Shown here: piece by piece, positions 1-7,273 of the stretch
Layout of the letters: every line of letters starts with the position of its first letter
Position numbering within the stretch: the stretch's first letter is position 1
Assembly (NCBI GenBank): GCA_903823545.1
Contig: CAIJTL010001595.1
Coordinates: 1 to 7,273 of the forward strand
DNA length: 7,273 nt
Source: an uncultured Planctomycetaceae bacterium
GTDB lineage: Bacteria; Planctomycetota; Planctomycetia; Planctomycetales; Planctomycetaceae
Direction of reading: 5' to 3'
Translations under genes and position numbers: made by a program
Notes under the pieces: generated by a model
Databases searched by the model: none
What the model saw: the letters and a program-made list of their open reading frames with translations, nothing else
What the model was told of the DNA's origin: nothing

Positions 1-3000
1 GCGGCGCAGTTCCGGTGGTGCGAGTTCACTCAGCGGGATCGCCGCTTCGAGCGTCCAACGGTTCGAATCGGTGGCTGTAGCAACATACCACTTCGGGTTC
101 CATCGCAGATCGCCTCCGCACGACTCGCGAGTGCAGCCACGTTGATCGACCTCGAAGAGATTGCAAATCGAATAATCGCGGTCGACGTCGATGGCTAGGC
201 TGACGCGATCGAAAGCGGCGAGGTCCGCGTCGTGTGCTCGTCCATCGCGAACGGGCTCTGCGTCCGGGGCTTCGGAGTGCCGAGGCAATGATGCTGCGAA
301 GTAGAAGTATCGATCATCATGAGAAACCATCGCGAATGCTTTTGGGGACGCGGCATCGTTGCTACTAGCTAGCACAACTCGTGACTTCTTCGGTGTCGGG
401 GTTTCAGAGTCTGATTCATCCTCTGCGAGCGCTCTGTCGACCTGTTGTTGCGAGTCTGAATCTGCATCTCGGAGTTCAAGGTGTTTGACGTTCTGCCAAC
501 AATCGTCCGAGAGATCGCCGTCCAAATGCGGCTTGGTTCGAGTGGGTAGCGAGCGAAACCATTCTTCTGGCTGTTCGCCGATCGGTTGCTGCAACCAAAG
601 TTCTCGCCGAGCAACTCGCCGCCACGGAGTCGCCGCGACGTTTTGTTCAAAGCGACGATAAATGGCCGAAGACAAATCGGGAGAGCCACGCTGACGGAGC
701 ATTGCGGCCAACGGGAATTGCACGTTTGGTTGATCGGCCAATTCTGGCGATCGCTCGCGCAATCGTTTCGCCAATTTCATCGCCTGTTGTTGCCAGTGAT
801 CGAGTTGCCCACGATCCCAGGTTGTTTCGCTACCAACCTTCAAGGGACCACGAGTTGATTCTGTCGTTGACGCGGCTGACAGTGGCGTGCCTGCTTTGGG
901 AATCGCATTCTCAGTACCGCTCAACTTCAGCAGTTCTGCTTGATTCTTCTGGATGGGCCGAGAGGTCGATGGCGAACGAGCTGTATTCGTTGTTGATTCG
1001 GTCGCAGATTCCTTCACCGCTTTCGTTGTGGTTTGCACGACCTCGGTTTTCTTGAGGCGTTGCCAGGACCTCTCGGTACTGCACCAATTGCGGATCAGTT
1101 CGGCCATCGCCGATTGTGCAACGGGCTCATCGCCGTAACGATCGACGAGTTCAATTAGTGTTGCTTCCGCTGCGTCTGCCTGCCCGTTGCGTTGCAGATC
1201 CGTTGCCAATTGAGCGAGCGTCACAGCCGCTTGCGACGAAGGCATCTCACGCGTGTTGGTTCGAAGTTCTGCGATCAACGCGAGCGATCGCGACTCGTTC
1301 GTCACGGCTCGTTCGGCGGATGCGACGAAATTCTTTTGACGTCGGGCCGACTTCTGTCGCTGTTCCAGATCCTTGTCGTTCAATTCGAGCATCTTTCGAC
1401 GTGAGGCTGACTCTCCCGCACGAACGATGCCGCGCCAAAAGGTTCCGCCGGTCGATGTCTCGTCTTTCAACAACCGATACGCCTCGCCTCGAATTCGAAG
1501 TCCGAGACTCTCGCCGAGCAATCGTCCTTCCGCGCCCGCTGCCGCTTGAGAGACCGATACACCGAGTCTTGGGAGCAACTCATGCGGTTCGACCATCATT
1601 TCGCCCGCGCTGCCATCAGGACGCCGTGCGTAAACTTTCGAGACCTTCCATTCCGGCAGAGCGAAGACATCGTTCAGCCACGGGAGTTGAGTTGGATCGG
1701 CAGCGATCTCGGCCGCTCGCAACACTGACTCACGCAAACGCTTTTCGATTGCGTTGTCCGACTGGCCGCCGATCACCACAACATCAGGACGCCACGCTCG
1801 CAATGTGACGACCCACCGTGCCAGCAATTGCTCATCCAGTCGACCTTCCGCCTGTCGCGACCATGCTTCGAGTAATTTCTCCGGTTGTTTGGCCAAATCG
1901 GGAATTGTCGAGAGCCAGCGATCATCAGACTCGGCGCTATTCCCGCCGCTGGCATGAACAGCGTCGAGAAGGCGTTGATCCAATTCTGTCGTCGCGGCTT
2001 TGTCGGTTTGTATTTCCGGAACCAACACCGTCGCGTGGCTGCGATACCCTTGTTCGCCGCTCTGCTGTGCCATCAATCGAAACGAAACATCTTCCGGCCA
2101 GACCGAAACCGACAAATACGCGGTTCGCCGATCGGCAGCACGTACGCCTCGCCACGTTTCACCTCCGTCTGTTGTTTGCAGAATCAAACCACAGGCACCG
2201 ACCGCAACGCCAACTTGAGATTCGCTGCCGTTGTTTCCATTGGCAAACTTCAACGACTCGATCGGCAATTGCGAACTAGTTCGTTGTTGTTGCCATGTTT
2301 GACCGCCGTCGGGCGAATGCCAGATGACACTTCCCGGCGAACCTGCGATCCAAACACGTTCACCGCGAGCCGCCACGGCCCGGAAGTTCGCCACGTCGCG
2401 CAATTCATGAGGCAGTTCACCTTGCGGAGCCTCCCACACAACACCGCCGGAGTCGGTCTTCATCACCAAACCGCCGTCGCCGACGAGCCAACCTTTGAGG
2501 TCACTCTGCAAACGAACGGCATGAATGCGTCGCCAACTCGAAGGATCAACGCGAGTCGGCAAGACTTTGCCTCCCGACACTGCCGAGACTCGCCCGTGTC
2601 GACCACCCAATAAGCCGTCCATCGGCTCGACGAAGTCCGCCGCCAACCAACTCGAACCCGCCGGCCCCGGCATCTCTTGCCAAGTTTTTCCGCCATCTTC
2701 GGTGAACAGCACGCCGGATGGATGTGCCGCGTTCGGCTCGCCGACGATCACCCCTTGCCGAGGATCAAAGAAGCGGACATACCGCAGGCAAGGGAGTTCC
2801 TCGTTCGACACCGTTTGCCAAGTGAGTCCACCGTCTTTCGTGACCAACAACAGCCCGCGACCTCGGCGAGTGAATGGTTCGGTATCGCCACCGGCGATCC
2901 AACCGATGCGGTCGGTCAGAAAACAAACGCTATTCCAATGTGCGAACGTGTTCGTCGACACGAACTTCCACGTCACACCCGAATCGGTCGTCTTCCACAT

Positions 3001-3186
3001 CGCGCCATGATCGCCAACCACCCACGCAAGCTTTTCGCCGATCATTGCGATGTCGCGTAATGTCGCGTCGTCTTGAATGGGTGACGGCTCAGCCGCACTC
3101 AGGCTGCCGGTGCAGATAAGCAAGACCCAGGCAACAAACCATTGGACGCAAAGTCTGCTCGACCGAATTCTTCCGTGACTCACCAT
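1..3186 (-). CDS. Exported multidomain protein: YCF48/BNR-like propeller, central PIG-L-like region, TPR-like helices, CBM9-like domain (3' end missing)
   Basis: The frame is open from an ATG at 3186 to the window edge: 1062 codons, no stop, C-terminus missing. An in-frame TAG at 3234-3232 lies upstream and no other ATG falls between, which fixes the start; no clear Shine-Dalgarno precedes it. Residues 1-32 form a signal peptide (Arg-rich n-region, hydrophobic VAWVLLICTGSL, likely cut after SAA). Residues 34-350 hold repeated blades with Asp-box motifs such as TTDSGVTW (66-73), KDGGLTW and TTDGGETW (338-345), typical of YCF48/BNR propellers. Residues about 357-540 resemble PIG-L/LmbE deacetylases in outline (WPED at 363-366, RPDVVV at 466-471) but lack the metal-binding histidines. 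Residues 652-701 look like TPR helices. Residues 712-748 are a Ser/Thr/Lys-rich linker. From about 880 a CBM9-like domain begins (LDGDLSDDCW 888-897, YFYFAA from 960, LRWNPKWYVA from 1027). The product should be secreted or periplasmic. Its function is unknown; glycan binding and a scaffold role are inferred. Confidence 0.9.
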   Translation of the reverse strand, partial: MVSHGRIRSSRLCVQWFVAWVLLICTGSLSAAEPSPIQDDATLRDIAMIGEKLAWVVGDHGAMWKTTDSGVTWKFVSTNTFAHWNSVCFLTDRIGWIAGGDTEPFTRRGRGLLLVTKDGGLTWQTVSNEELPCLRYVRFFDPRQGVIVGEPNAAHPSGVLFTEDGGKTWQEMPGPAGSSWLAADFVEPMDGLLGGRHGRVSAVSGGKVLPTRVDPSSWRRIHAVRLQSDLKGWLVGDGGLVMKTDSGGVVWEAPQGELPHELRDVANFRAVAARGERVWIAGSPGSVIWHSPDGGQTWQQQRTSSQLPIESLKFANGNNGSESQVGVAVGACGLILQTTDGGETWRGVRAADRRTAYLSVSVWPEDVSFRLMAQQSGEQGYRSHATVLVPEIQTDKAATTELDQRLLDAVHASGGNSAESDDRWLSTIPDLAKQPEKLLEAWSRQAEGRLDEQLLARWVVTLRAWRPDVVVIGGQSDNAIEKRLRESVLRAAEIAADPTQLPWLNDVFALPEWKVSKVYARRPDGSAGEMMVEPHELLPRLGVSVSQAAAGAEGRLLGESLGLRIRGEAYRLLKDETSTGGTFWRGIVRAGESASRRKMLELNDKDLEQRQKSARRQKNFVASAERAVTNESRSLALIAELRTNTREMPSSQAAVTLAQLATDLQRNGQADAAEATLIELVDRYGDEPVAQSAMAELIRNWCSTERSWQRLKKTEVVQTTTKAVKESATESTTNTARSPSTSRPIQKNQAELLKLSGTENAIPKAGTPLSAASTTESTRGPLKVGSETTWDRGQLDHWQQQAMKLAKRLRERSPELADQPNVQFPLAAMLRQRGSPDLSSAIYRRFEQNVAATPWRRVARRELWLQQPIGEQPEEWFRSLPTRTKPHLDGDLSDDCWQNVKHLELRDADSDSQQQVDRALAEDESDSETPTPKKSRVVLASSNDAASPKAFAMVSHDDRYFYFAASLPRHSEAPDAEPVRDGRAHDADLAAFDRVSLAIDVDRDYSICNLFEVDQRGCTRESCGGDLRWNPKWYVATATDSNRWTLEAAIPLSELAPPELRR
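2137..3087 (-). repeat. Seven propeller blades, six with an Asp-box motif, coding repeat inside the minus-strand gene
   Basis: This part of the minus-strand gene (residues 34-350) encodes degenerate repeats of about 40-50 residues. Each has a hydrophobic strand of the type 'GWIAGG' or 'GWLVGDGG', followed by an Asp-box of the form T-x-D-x-G-x-T-W. Asp-boxes have their Asp at residues 68, 118, 164, 245, 293 and 340 and their Trp at 73, 123, 169, 251, 298 and 345. Between the third and fourth there is a blade (around GLLGGRHGRVSAVSGG) that keeps the strand pattern but has lost the Asp-box, giving seven blades in all. Seven is the usual number for YCF48/HCF136-type propellers. The fourth Asp-box (KTDSGGVVW) has one extra residue. 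The repeats are protein-level only; the DNA copies have diverged. Confidence 0.8.
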
Positions 3187-3349
3187 GTTCGCGATCCGTC
3201 GCAGGCCGTGGTTGTGGGAAACGGCGGGAGTCTATGCCGAATCCGATTTCCCCGTGAATGCGAGTCCGGTGATGATTCCGTAGTGCCAGCCGAGCTTGAA
3301 AATCAGACGCCAATTTGAAGTTTGCACGACGGTTGCTTGCCATTCCCGA
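3187..3349. promoter_or_regulatory. Divergent intergenic region between the two large genes
   Basis: These 163 bases separate the two divergent start codons and must carry the promoters for both. On the minus strand a weak sigma70-like pair can be proposed: TTCACG (3258-3253) and TAGACT (3234-3229), 18 bases apart, which would give a leader of roughly 35-40 bases. On the plus strand a TTGAAA at 3296-3301 resembles a -35 box, but no good -10 follows at the right distance. I saw no operator-like palindrome, riboswitch fold or convincing small ORF. If the plus-strand gene really starts at the GTG at 3419, the region extends to 3418. Confidence 0.5.
3229..3258 (-). promoter_or_regulatory. Weak candidate sigma70-type promoter for the minus-strand gene
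   Basis: Reading the minus strand, TTCACG (3258-3253) could serve as a -35 box and TAGACT (3234-3229) as a -10 box, with an 18-base spacer. The -10 box would lie about 43 bases upstream of the ATG at 3186. Both boxes match the consensus only partly, and such pairs occur by chance, so this is a guess based on position. Confidence 0.15.
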
Positions 3350-6300
3350 ATGTCCAACGATGATGCGGAAGAAACAGGTGAGCCGCCTGTTCTACGGCCT
3401 GACAAGCGGAGCTTTGCTGTGCAGCGACATGGATTTAGGAATCTCGTTGGACTGAGTCTTTTCGTGGCGACTTTGACGGCGACTCAATTGATTGGACTTG
3501 CCGCCGAGCCGACCGCTGAGCAGCGCGAGTTCTTTGAGACGCGCATTCGACCGGTGCTCGTTGAGCAGTGCTATGAGTGCCATAACTCGGCGAAGTCAGC
3601 GGAGGGTGGGCTGGCGATTGATCATCGAGCGGCGCTGCTCAAGGGTGGCGACGAGGGCGCGATCGTTGTGCCCGGTAAGCCGAGCGAGAGCCGGTTGCTC
3701 CCCATCCTGCGGCATGAAGTGGATGGCATGAAGATGCCGAAGGGCGGAGCGAAGCTCAGCAAGGCAGTCATCGCGGACTTCGAGAAGTGGATCGCGATGG
3801 GGGCTCCTGATCCTCGCGATCAGGCACCGTCGGTAGATGAACTCGCGAAGGCTACGTCGTGGGATACGGTCGTCAATAAGCGAAAGAAGTGGTGGAGCTT
3901 TCAGCCGCTGCAAGCCGTCGCTCCGCCGGTTTTGAAGAACGAAAACGAAAAGTGGTCGGCGCATCCGGTCGATCGATTTGTGGTGGCGAAGCTCGAAGAA
4001 CAGCAGCTTGCCCCGAACGATGTCGCCGATCCGCAGACGCTCGTGCGGCGACTGTTCTTTGTGTTGATCGGACTGCCTCCGAGTGCTGACGAAGTCGAAA
4101 CGTGGTCGGCGAAGATCAAGCAACCGAGTGGTTACGCCGAGCTGGTGAATCATCTGCTCGACAGTCCGCACTTTGGCGAGCGGTGGGCTCGGCACTGGAT
4201 GGACTGGATACGGTATGCGGATTCGCATGGTTCAGAAGGCGACCCGGCGATCGACAATGCGTGGGTCTATCGCGACTACTTGATTCGCGCTCTGAATGCC
4301 GATGTGCCCTTCGATCAACTCGTGCGTGAGCATGTCGCGGGCGACCTGTTGGAGCGACCGCGCATCAATGCGGCGCTGGGCATCAACGAGTCGATGATTG
4401 GTCCTGCTCATTGGCGCATGGTGTTTCACGGCTTCGCGCCGACCGACGCGCTTGATGAAAAAGTCCGCTTCATCGACGACGAGATCAATGCGTTTTCAAA
4501 GGCGTTCCTCGGTCTGACGGTGTCGTGTGCTCGATGCCACGATCACAAATTCGATCCGATCAGTCAGAAGGATTACTACGCGCTCTTCGGAGTGTTGGGT
4601 TCATGCCGACCGGGCCGAAACGTCATCGACATGCCTGAGAAGCTCGACCTGCATCGCGACAAGTTGTCGCAACTCAAGCCTCAGATTCGCAAAGCGGTCG
4701 TTCAAGATTGGTTGGGCGCTGAGCCCAAGTGGAAGGCTACGTTGCTCGACAAAGACGGCCCGACCGCGAAGGCCGAGAAGCCGAATCAACTGCTGCATCC
4801 GTGGTTCGCATTACGCAAAGAAACGAGTGGAGGCGCTTCGTTCGCAGACGCTTGGAAGAAGCAAGTCGCGGCTTGGAAGAGCGATCGTCAGCAGCGCGAT
4901 GAGCACGCTCGTCGCGCGTATTGGAAGCGGTGGGATCTGACGGCGGCTCGTGACGACTACGCGACATGGTTCCGCGCCGGGACGGGCTTGCCGAGCACAC
5001 CAACTCCCGCCGGTGAGTTCGCGATTGCAACCTCGGGCGAGAACGCGATCAACGGCATCTATCCGTCGGGCGTTTATTCGCATGGGTTGTCGCCGAAGCA
5101 TCCGGCGCGGTTGTCGTCGGGCCGAGTGAAGCTCGATGCCGAATACGACCTCTGGCTGCAAGTCATCGGCGAAGGCGGTGCGAGCACTCGGTATGTCGTC
5201 GAGGACTATCCGCGCAACGGCACGGTCTTCCCCGTCGCCGGTTTGTCGAACGAATGGAAGTGGCAGAAGTTCGACCTCACGTATTGGAACGGCGACGAGA
5301 TTCATGTCGAAGTCACCGCAGGCCGCGACGCGCCTCTGATGGTCAACAACGAAGGCCGATCATGGTTCGGAGTGCGCGAGGCTGTCATTCAAAAGAAGGG
5401 TGAAGCCGGGCCGCCGACAGCGTCGCGCGAGTTCCTCGATGCGATCTTTGATGAAGCGACGAAGACTCCACCCCAGTCGTTTGAAGACTTGGCCGAACTC
5501 ACCACGCGAGCCGTCGCGATAGCCGTTCGAGCCTGGCAAGCGGGCACCGCGAGTGATGCTCAAGCTCAACTGCTCGATGCCTGTTTGAAGCAAGGTTTGC
5601 TGAGCAATTCGTTGAACGAACTGCCGACCGCGAAGCCGCTCGTCGCCGAGTACCGACGCTTGGAAGAAGAGATCGTCGTGCCGACTCGCGTTCCCGGTTT
5701 GGAAGAGACGGTCGGTCGCGATCAGCGGCTGTTCGCGCGCGGCAATCACAAGCAACCTCAAGCGGTAGTACCGCGCCGGTTCCTCGAAGCGATCGACGCA
5801 ACGCCGTATCAGACGCCGCTCAGCGGACGACGCCAGCTCGCCGAAGACCTGCTCCGCAAAGACAACCCGCTCACTCGCCGAGTCATCGTCAACCGGCTGT
5901 GGCATCATGCGTTTGGTCGAGGCATCGTCGCGACGCCGGACAACTTTGGTCGGCTCGGTTCCGAACCGACTCATCCCGAGCTGCTCGATTACCTCGCTGC
6001 ACGCTTCATCGAGCAACACGGTTCGATCAAAGACATGCTGCGGTTCTTGGTGACGTCCAAGACATGGCAGATGAGTTCCCGACCGTCGGCCAAAGCGCTG
6101 CAAGTCGACGCCGACAATCGGTTGCTCTCGCAAGCCTTCATCCGGCGGCTTGAAGCGGAAGCGATTCGAGATTCATTGCTCACCGTCTCGGGCAGTTTGA
6201 ACCGCGACTTGTTTGGAGCACCGACCGATGGTAACTCGCCGCGCCGCAGCGTGTATGTGCGAGTGACTCGCAACGCGCTAGATCCGTTCTTGCGAGCCTT

Positions 6301-7273
6301 CGATTTCCCCGAGCCGTTCAGCGCGACGGGCCGACGCGATGCGACCAATGTTCCGGCTCAATCGCTGACGCTCATGAATGATGATCGAGTCGCATCGCTG
6401 GCCGCTAACTGGGCCGTTCGAGTGCTCGCCGATGAGCGATCGAAGACCGATGAAGCTCGGCTGCAAAGCATGTTCGTGACCGCCTTCGGTCGACCGGCTC
6501 AAGCTGCCGACATCAATCGCATGACGGCGTATCTCACCGAAACAAAGTCGCGTCATGCCGAGCAAGTCGCAGCAATCAAGAAACTTCGCGAGCAGATGGA
6601 CCAGCAGCAGGCCGCCATTCAAAAACTGATCGAGCCGACTCGAACTCGATTGCTCGAAGCGGCCAAGCAGAAGACAGACTCGGGCGAGCAAGTAGTCCCG
6701 AAGCCGATCGGTCGCTGGGAGTTTGAGTCGGACCTGCAAGACATCGCTGGAGCCGCGCATGCGGAAGCTCGCTCCGGTGCGAAGCTCGAAGGCGGAGCCC
6801 TCGTCGTGAAGGGGCAAGGCCATGCCGTGACCGCGCCGCTCAAACAAACGATCAAAGCCAAGACGCTCGAAGCCTGGGTGCAACTCGACAGTCTCGATCA
6901 ACGAGCCGGCGGCGTAATGACCATTCAAACGCCCGACGGAGTCGTCTTCGATTCGATCGTCTTCGCCGAGCAAGCACCTCGTCAGTGGATGGCAGGCAGC
7001 AACAACTTCGCGAGGACTCAATCCTTCAACGCCCCCGCCGATCAAGACGCCGCGAACCGGGCCGTGCATGTCGCCATCGCCTATCACGACGACGGCCAGA
7101 TCGTCGGCTATCGAGACGGTCAGCCATACGGCAAGCCCTACAAGAGCAACGGCCCGATCGAATTCAAAGCCGGTCAAACCGTGATCAGCTTCGGCGTGAG
7201 ACACCTGCCCGCCGGCGGCAACCGCATGCTCGCTGGCAAGATCCTGCGAGCCCAACTCTACGACCGCGCCTTA
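3350..7273 (+). CDS. PSCyt1-PSCyt2(DUF1549)-PSD1(DUF1553) planctomycete cytochrome c-type protein with C-terminal LamG domain (3' end missing)
   Basis: The frame is open from an ATG at 3350 to the last base: 1308 codons, no stop. An in-frame TAG at 3281 lies upstream. Residues 29-52 are a hydrophobic signal segment ([20 protein letters not shown], then AAEP). PSCyt1 covers about 57-165, with haem site CYECH (74-78) and KMP (128-130), whose Met129 is a possible distal ligand. WWSFQPL (181-187) leads into PSCyt2/DUF1549 (205-415), which ends with the family motif [12 protein letters not shown] (393-404), a second CxxCH. A helical linker and a beta-sandwich-like insert (about 563-685, containing [11 protein letters not shown]) follow. 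PSD1/DUF1553 spans about 795-1060 ([10 protein letters not shown] 932-941, [18 protein letters not shown] 1000-1011). A short Gln/Lys-rich coiled coil (1068-1108) connects to a LamG-type domain (1120 onward), which breaks off at YDRAL, close to its usual end. The family is exported, and many members are encoded beside DUF1501 or sulfatase genes. Its chemistry is not established; a redox or electron-transfer role tied to polysaccharide use is inferred. The start could instead be GTG 3419. Confidence 0.95.
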   Translation, partial: MSNDDAEETGEPPVLRPDKRSFAVQRHGFRNLVGLSLFVATLTATQLIGLAAEPTAEQREFFETRIRPVLVEQCYECHNSAKSAEGGLAIDHRAALLKGGDEGAIVVPGKPSESRLLPILRHEVDGMKMPKGGAKLSKAVIADFEKWIAMGAPDPRDQAPSVDELAKATSWDTVVNKRKKWWSFQPLQAVAPPVLKNENEKWSAHPVDRFVVAKLEEQQLAPNDVADPQTLVRRLFFVLIGLPPSADEVETWSAKIKQPSGYAELVNHLLDSPHFGERWARHWMDWIRYADSHGSEGDPAIDNAWVYRDYLIRALNADVPFDQLVREHVAGDLLERPRINAALGINESMIGPAHWRMVFHGFAPTDALDEKVRFIDDEINAFSKAFLGLTVSCARCHDHKFDPISQKDYYALFGVLGSCRPGRNVIDMPEKLDLHRDKLSQLKPQIRKAVVQDWLGAEPKWKATLLDKDGPTAKAEKPNQLLHPWFALRKETSGGASFADAWKKQVAAWKSDRQQRDEHARRAYWKRWDLTAARDDYATWFRAGTGLPSTPTPAGEFAIATSGENAINGIYPSGVYSHGLSPKHPARLSSGRVKLDAEYDLWLQVIGEGGASTRYVVEDYPRNGTVFPVAGLSNEWKWQKFDLTYWNGDEIHVEVTAGRDAPLMVNNEGRSWFGVREAVIQKKGEAGPPTASREFLDAIFDEATKTPPQSFEDLAELTTRAVAIAVRAWQAGTASDAQAQLLDACLKQGLLSNSLNELPTAKPLVAEYRRLEEEIVVPTRVPGLEETVGRDQRLFARGNHKQPQAVVPRRFLEAIDATPYQTPLSGRRQLAEDLLRKDNPLTRRVIVNRLWHHAFGRGIVATPDNFGRLGSEPTHPELLDYLAARFIEQHGSIKDMLRFLVTSKTWQMSSRPSAKALQVDADNRLLSQAFIRRLEAEAIRDSLLTVSGSLNRDLFGAPTDGNSPRRSVYVRVTRNALDPFLRAFDFPEPFSATGRRDATNVPAQSLTLMNDDRVASLAANWAVRVLADERSKTDEARLQSMFVTAFGRPAQAADINRMTAYLTETKSRHAEQVAAIKKLREQMDQQQAAIQKLIEPTRTRLLEAAKQKTDSGEQVVPKPIGRWEFESDLQDIAGAAHAEARSGAKLEGGALVVKGQGHAVTAPLKQTIKAKTLEAWVQLDSLDQRAGGVMTIQTPDGVVFDSIVFAEQAPRQWMAGSNNFARTQSFNAPADQDAANRAVHVAIAYHDDGQIVGYRDGQPYGKPYKSNGPIEFKAGQTVISFGVRHLPAGGNRMLAGKILRAQLYDRAL
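3408..3421 (+). promoter_or_regulatory. Shine-Dalgarno-like GGAG and alternative GTG start for the PSCyt/PSD gene
   Basis: GGAG at 3408-3411 sits 7 bases before an in-frame GTG at 3419-3421, a good ribosome-binding spacing. Starting there removes an acidic 23-residue extension ([12 protein letters not shown]...) and leaves a compact signal peptide beginning [15 protein letters not shown]. The ATG at 3350 has no visible Shine-Dalgarno. Many planctomycete genes lack one, and long n-regions are common in their exported proteins, so the ATG cannot be excluded. Confidence 0.35.

Noticed and set aside
1116..1808. Plus-strand open frame of 230 codons
   Set aside because: The product is extremely Arg- and Ser-rich without any motif, and it is antisense to the continuous minus-strand frame.
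1885..2613. Plus-strand open frame of 242 codons
   Set aside because: It is antisense to the propeller blades and their Asp-box repeats, which are clearly the coding strand.
3089..3343. Minus-strand 84-codon frame spanning the intergenic region and the start of the minus gene
   Set aside because: It overlaps the signal-peptide coding region of the propeller gene in another frame, has no recognisable features, and would place a gene across the only promoter region.
3187..3349. Possible riboswitch or structured leader in the divergent region
   Set aside because: I found no known aptamer pattern, no strong hairpin followed by a T-run, and no extended inverted repeat.
3360..3461. Short plus-strand frame starting ATG ATG ([20 protein letters not shown]...) that resembles a signal peptide
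   Set aside because: It ends at a TGA after about 31 codons and is out of frame with PSCyt1. The true frame supplies its own signal peptide, so no frameshift is needed to explain the gene.
3596..4228. Minus-strand open frame of 210 codons
   Set aside because: It is antisense to PSCyt1 and PSCyt2, where the plus-strand translation matches known family motifs; no domain is recognisable in it.
5360..6133. Minus-strand open frame of 257 codons
   Set aside because: It is antisense to the conserved PSD1 region. The Arg-rich, motif-free translation is typical of a shadow frame.
6278..7255. Long minus-strand open frame (325 codons) opposite the end of the PSCyt/PSD gene
   Set aside because: It lies wholly antisense to a plus-strand frame with clear PSD1 and LamG domains. 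Its translation shows no family motif, and GC-rich codon use with few A/T-rich triplets makes such shadows common.

Overview
The window looks like a chromosomal piece of a planctomycete, probably of the Pirellula/Rhodopirellula/Gimesia type. The main reason is the + strand gene. It carries the PSCyt1 (planctomycete cytochrome c), PSCyt2/DUF1549 and PSD1/DUF1553 domains in their usual order, a set that is strongly expanded in Planctomycetes and rare elsewhere. Very large exported proteins, GC-rich DNA and weak or absent Shine-Dalgarno sequences fit the same source.

The layout is simple. Two large divergent genes fill the window, and each runs off one end. From 3186 down to 1 on the minus strand is a gene with 1062 codons visible and no stop. 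Its product is exported. It has a signal peptide, a seven-bladed YCF48/BNR-type beta-propeller, a central region that may be a degenerate PIG-L (LmbE)-like fold, a TPR-like helical stretch, a Ser/Thr-rich linker, and a CBM9-like carbohydrate-binding domain cut by the window edge. From 3350 (or a GTG at 3419) to 7273 on the plus strand is a gene with 1308 codons visible and no stop. It has a signal peptide, PSCyt1 with a CxxCH haem site, PSCyt2 with a second CxxCH, an inserted beta-sandwich-like domain, PSD1, a short coiled coil, and a LamG (concanavalin A-like) domain cut by the window edge. The 163 bases between the two start codons are the only non-coding sequence and must hold the divergent promoters.

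Both products should be outside the cytoplasm, and both end in a probable glycan-binding module. A reasonable inference is that they work on, or with, an extracellular or periplasmic polysaccharide, with the cytochrome-like protein supplying redox chemistry. The biochemical role of the PSCyt/PSD family is not established, so this is a hypothesis. No RNA genes, mobile elements, CRISPR arrays or tandem DNA repeats were seen. Because neither real gene has both ends inside the window, any listing of only closed open reading frames here will show spurious frames and miss both genes.
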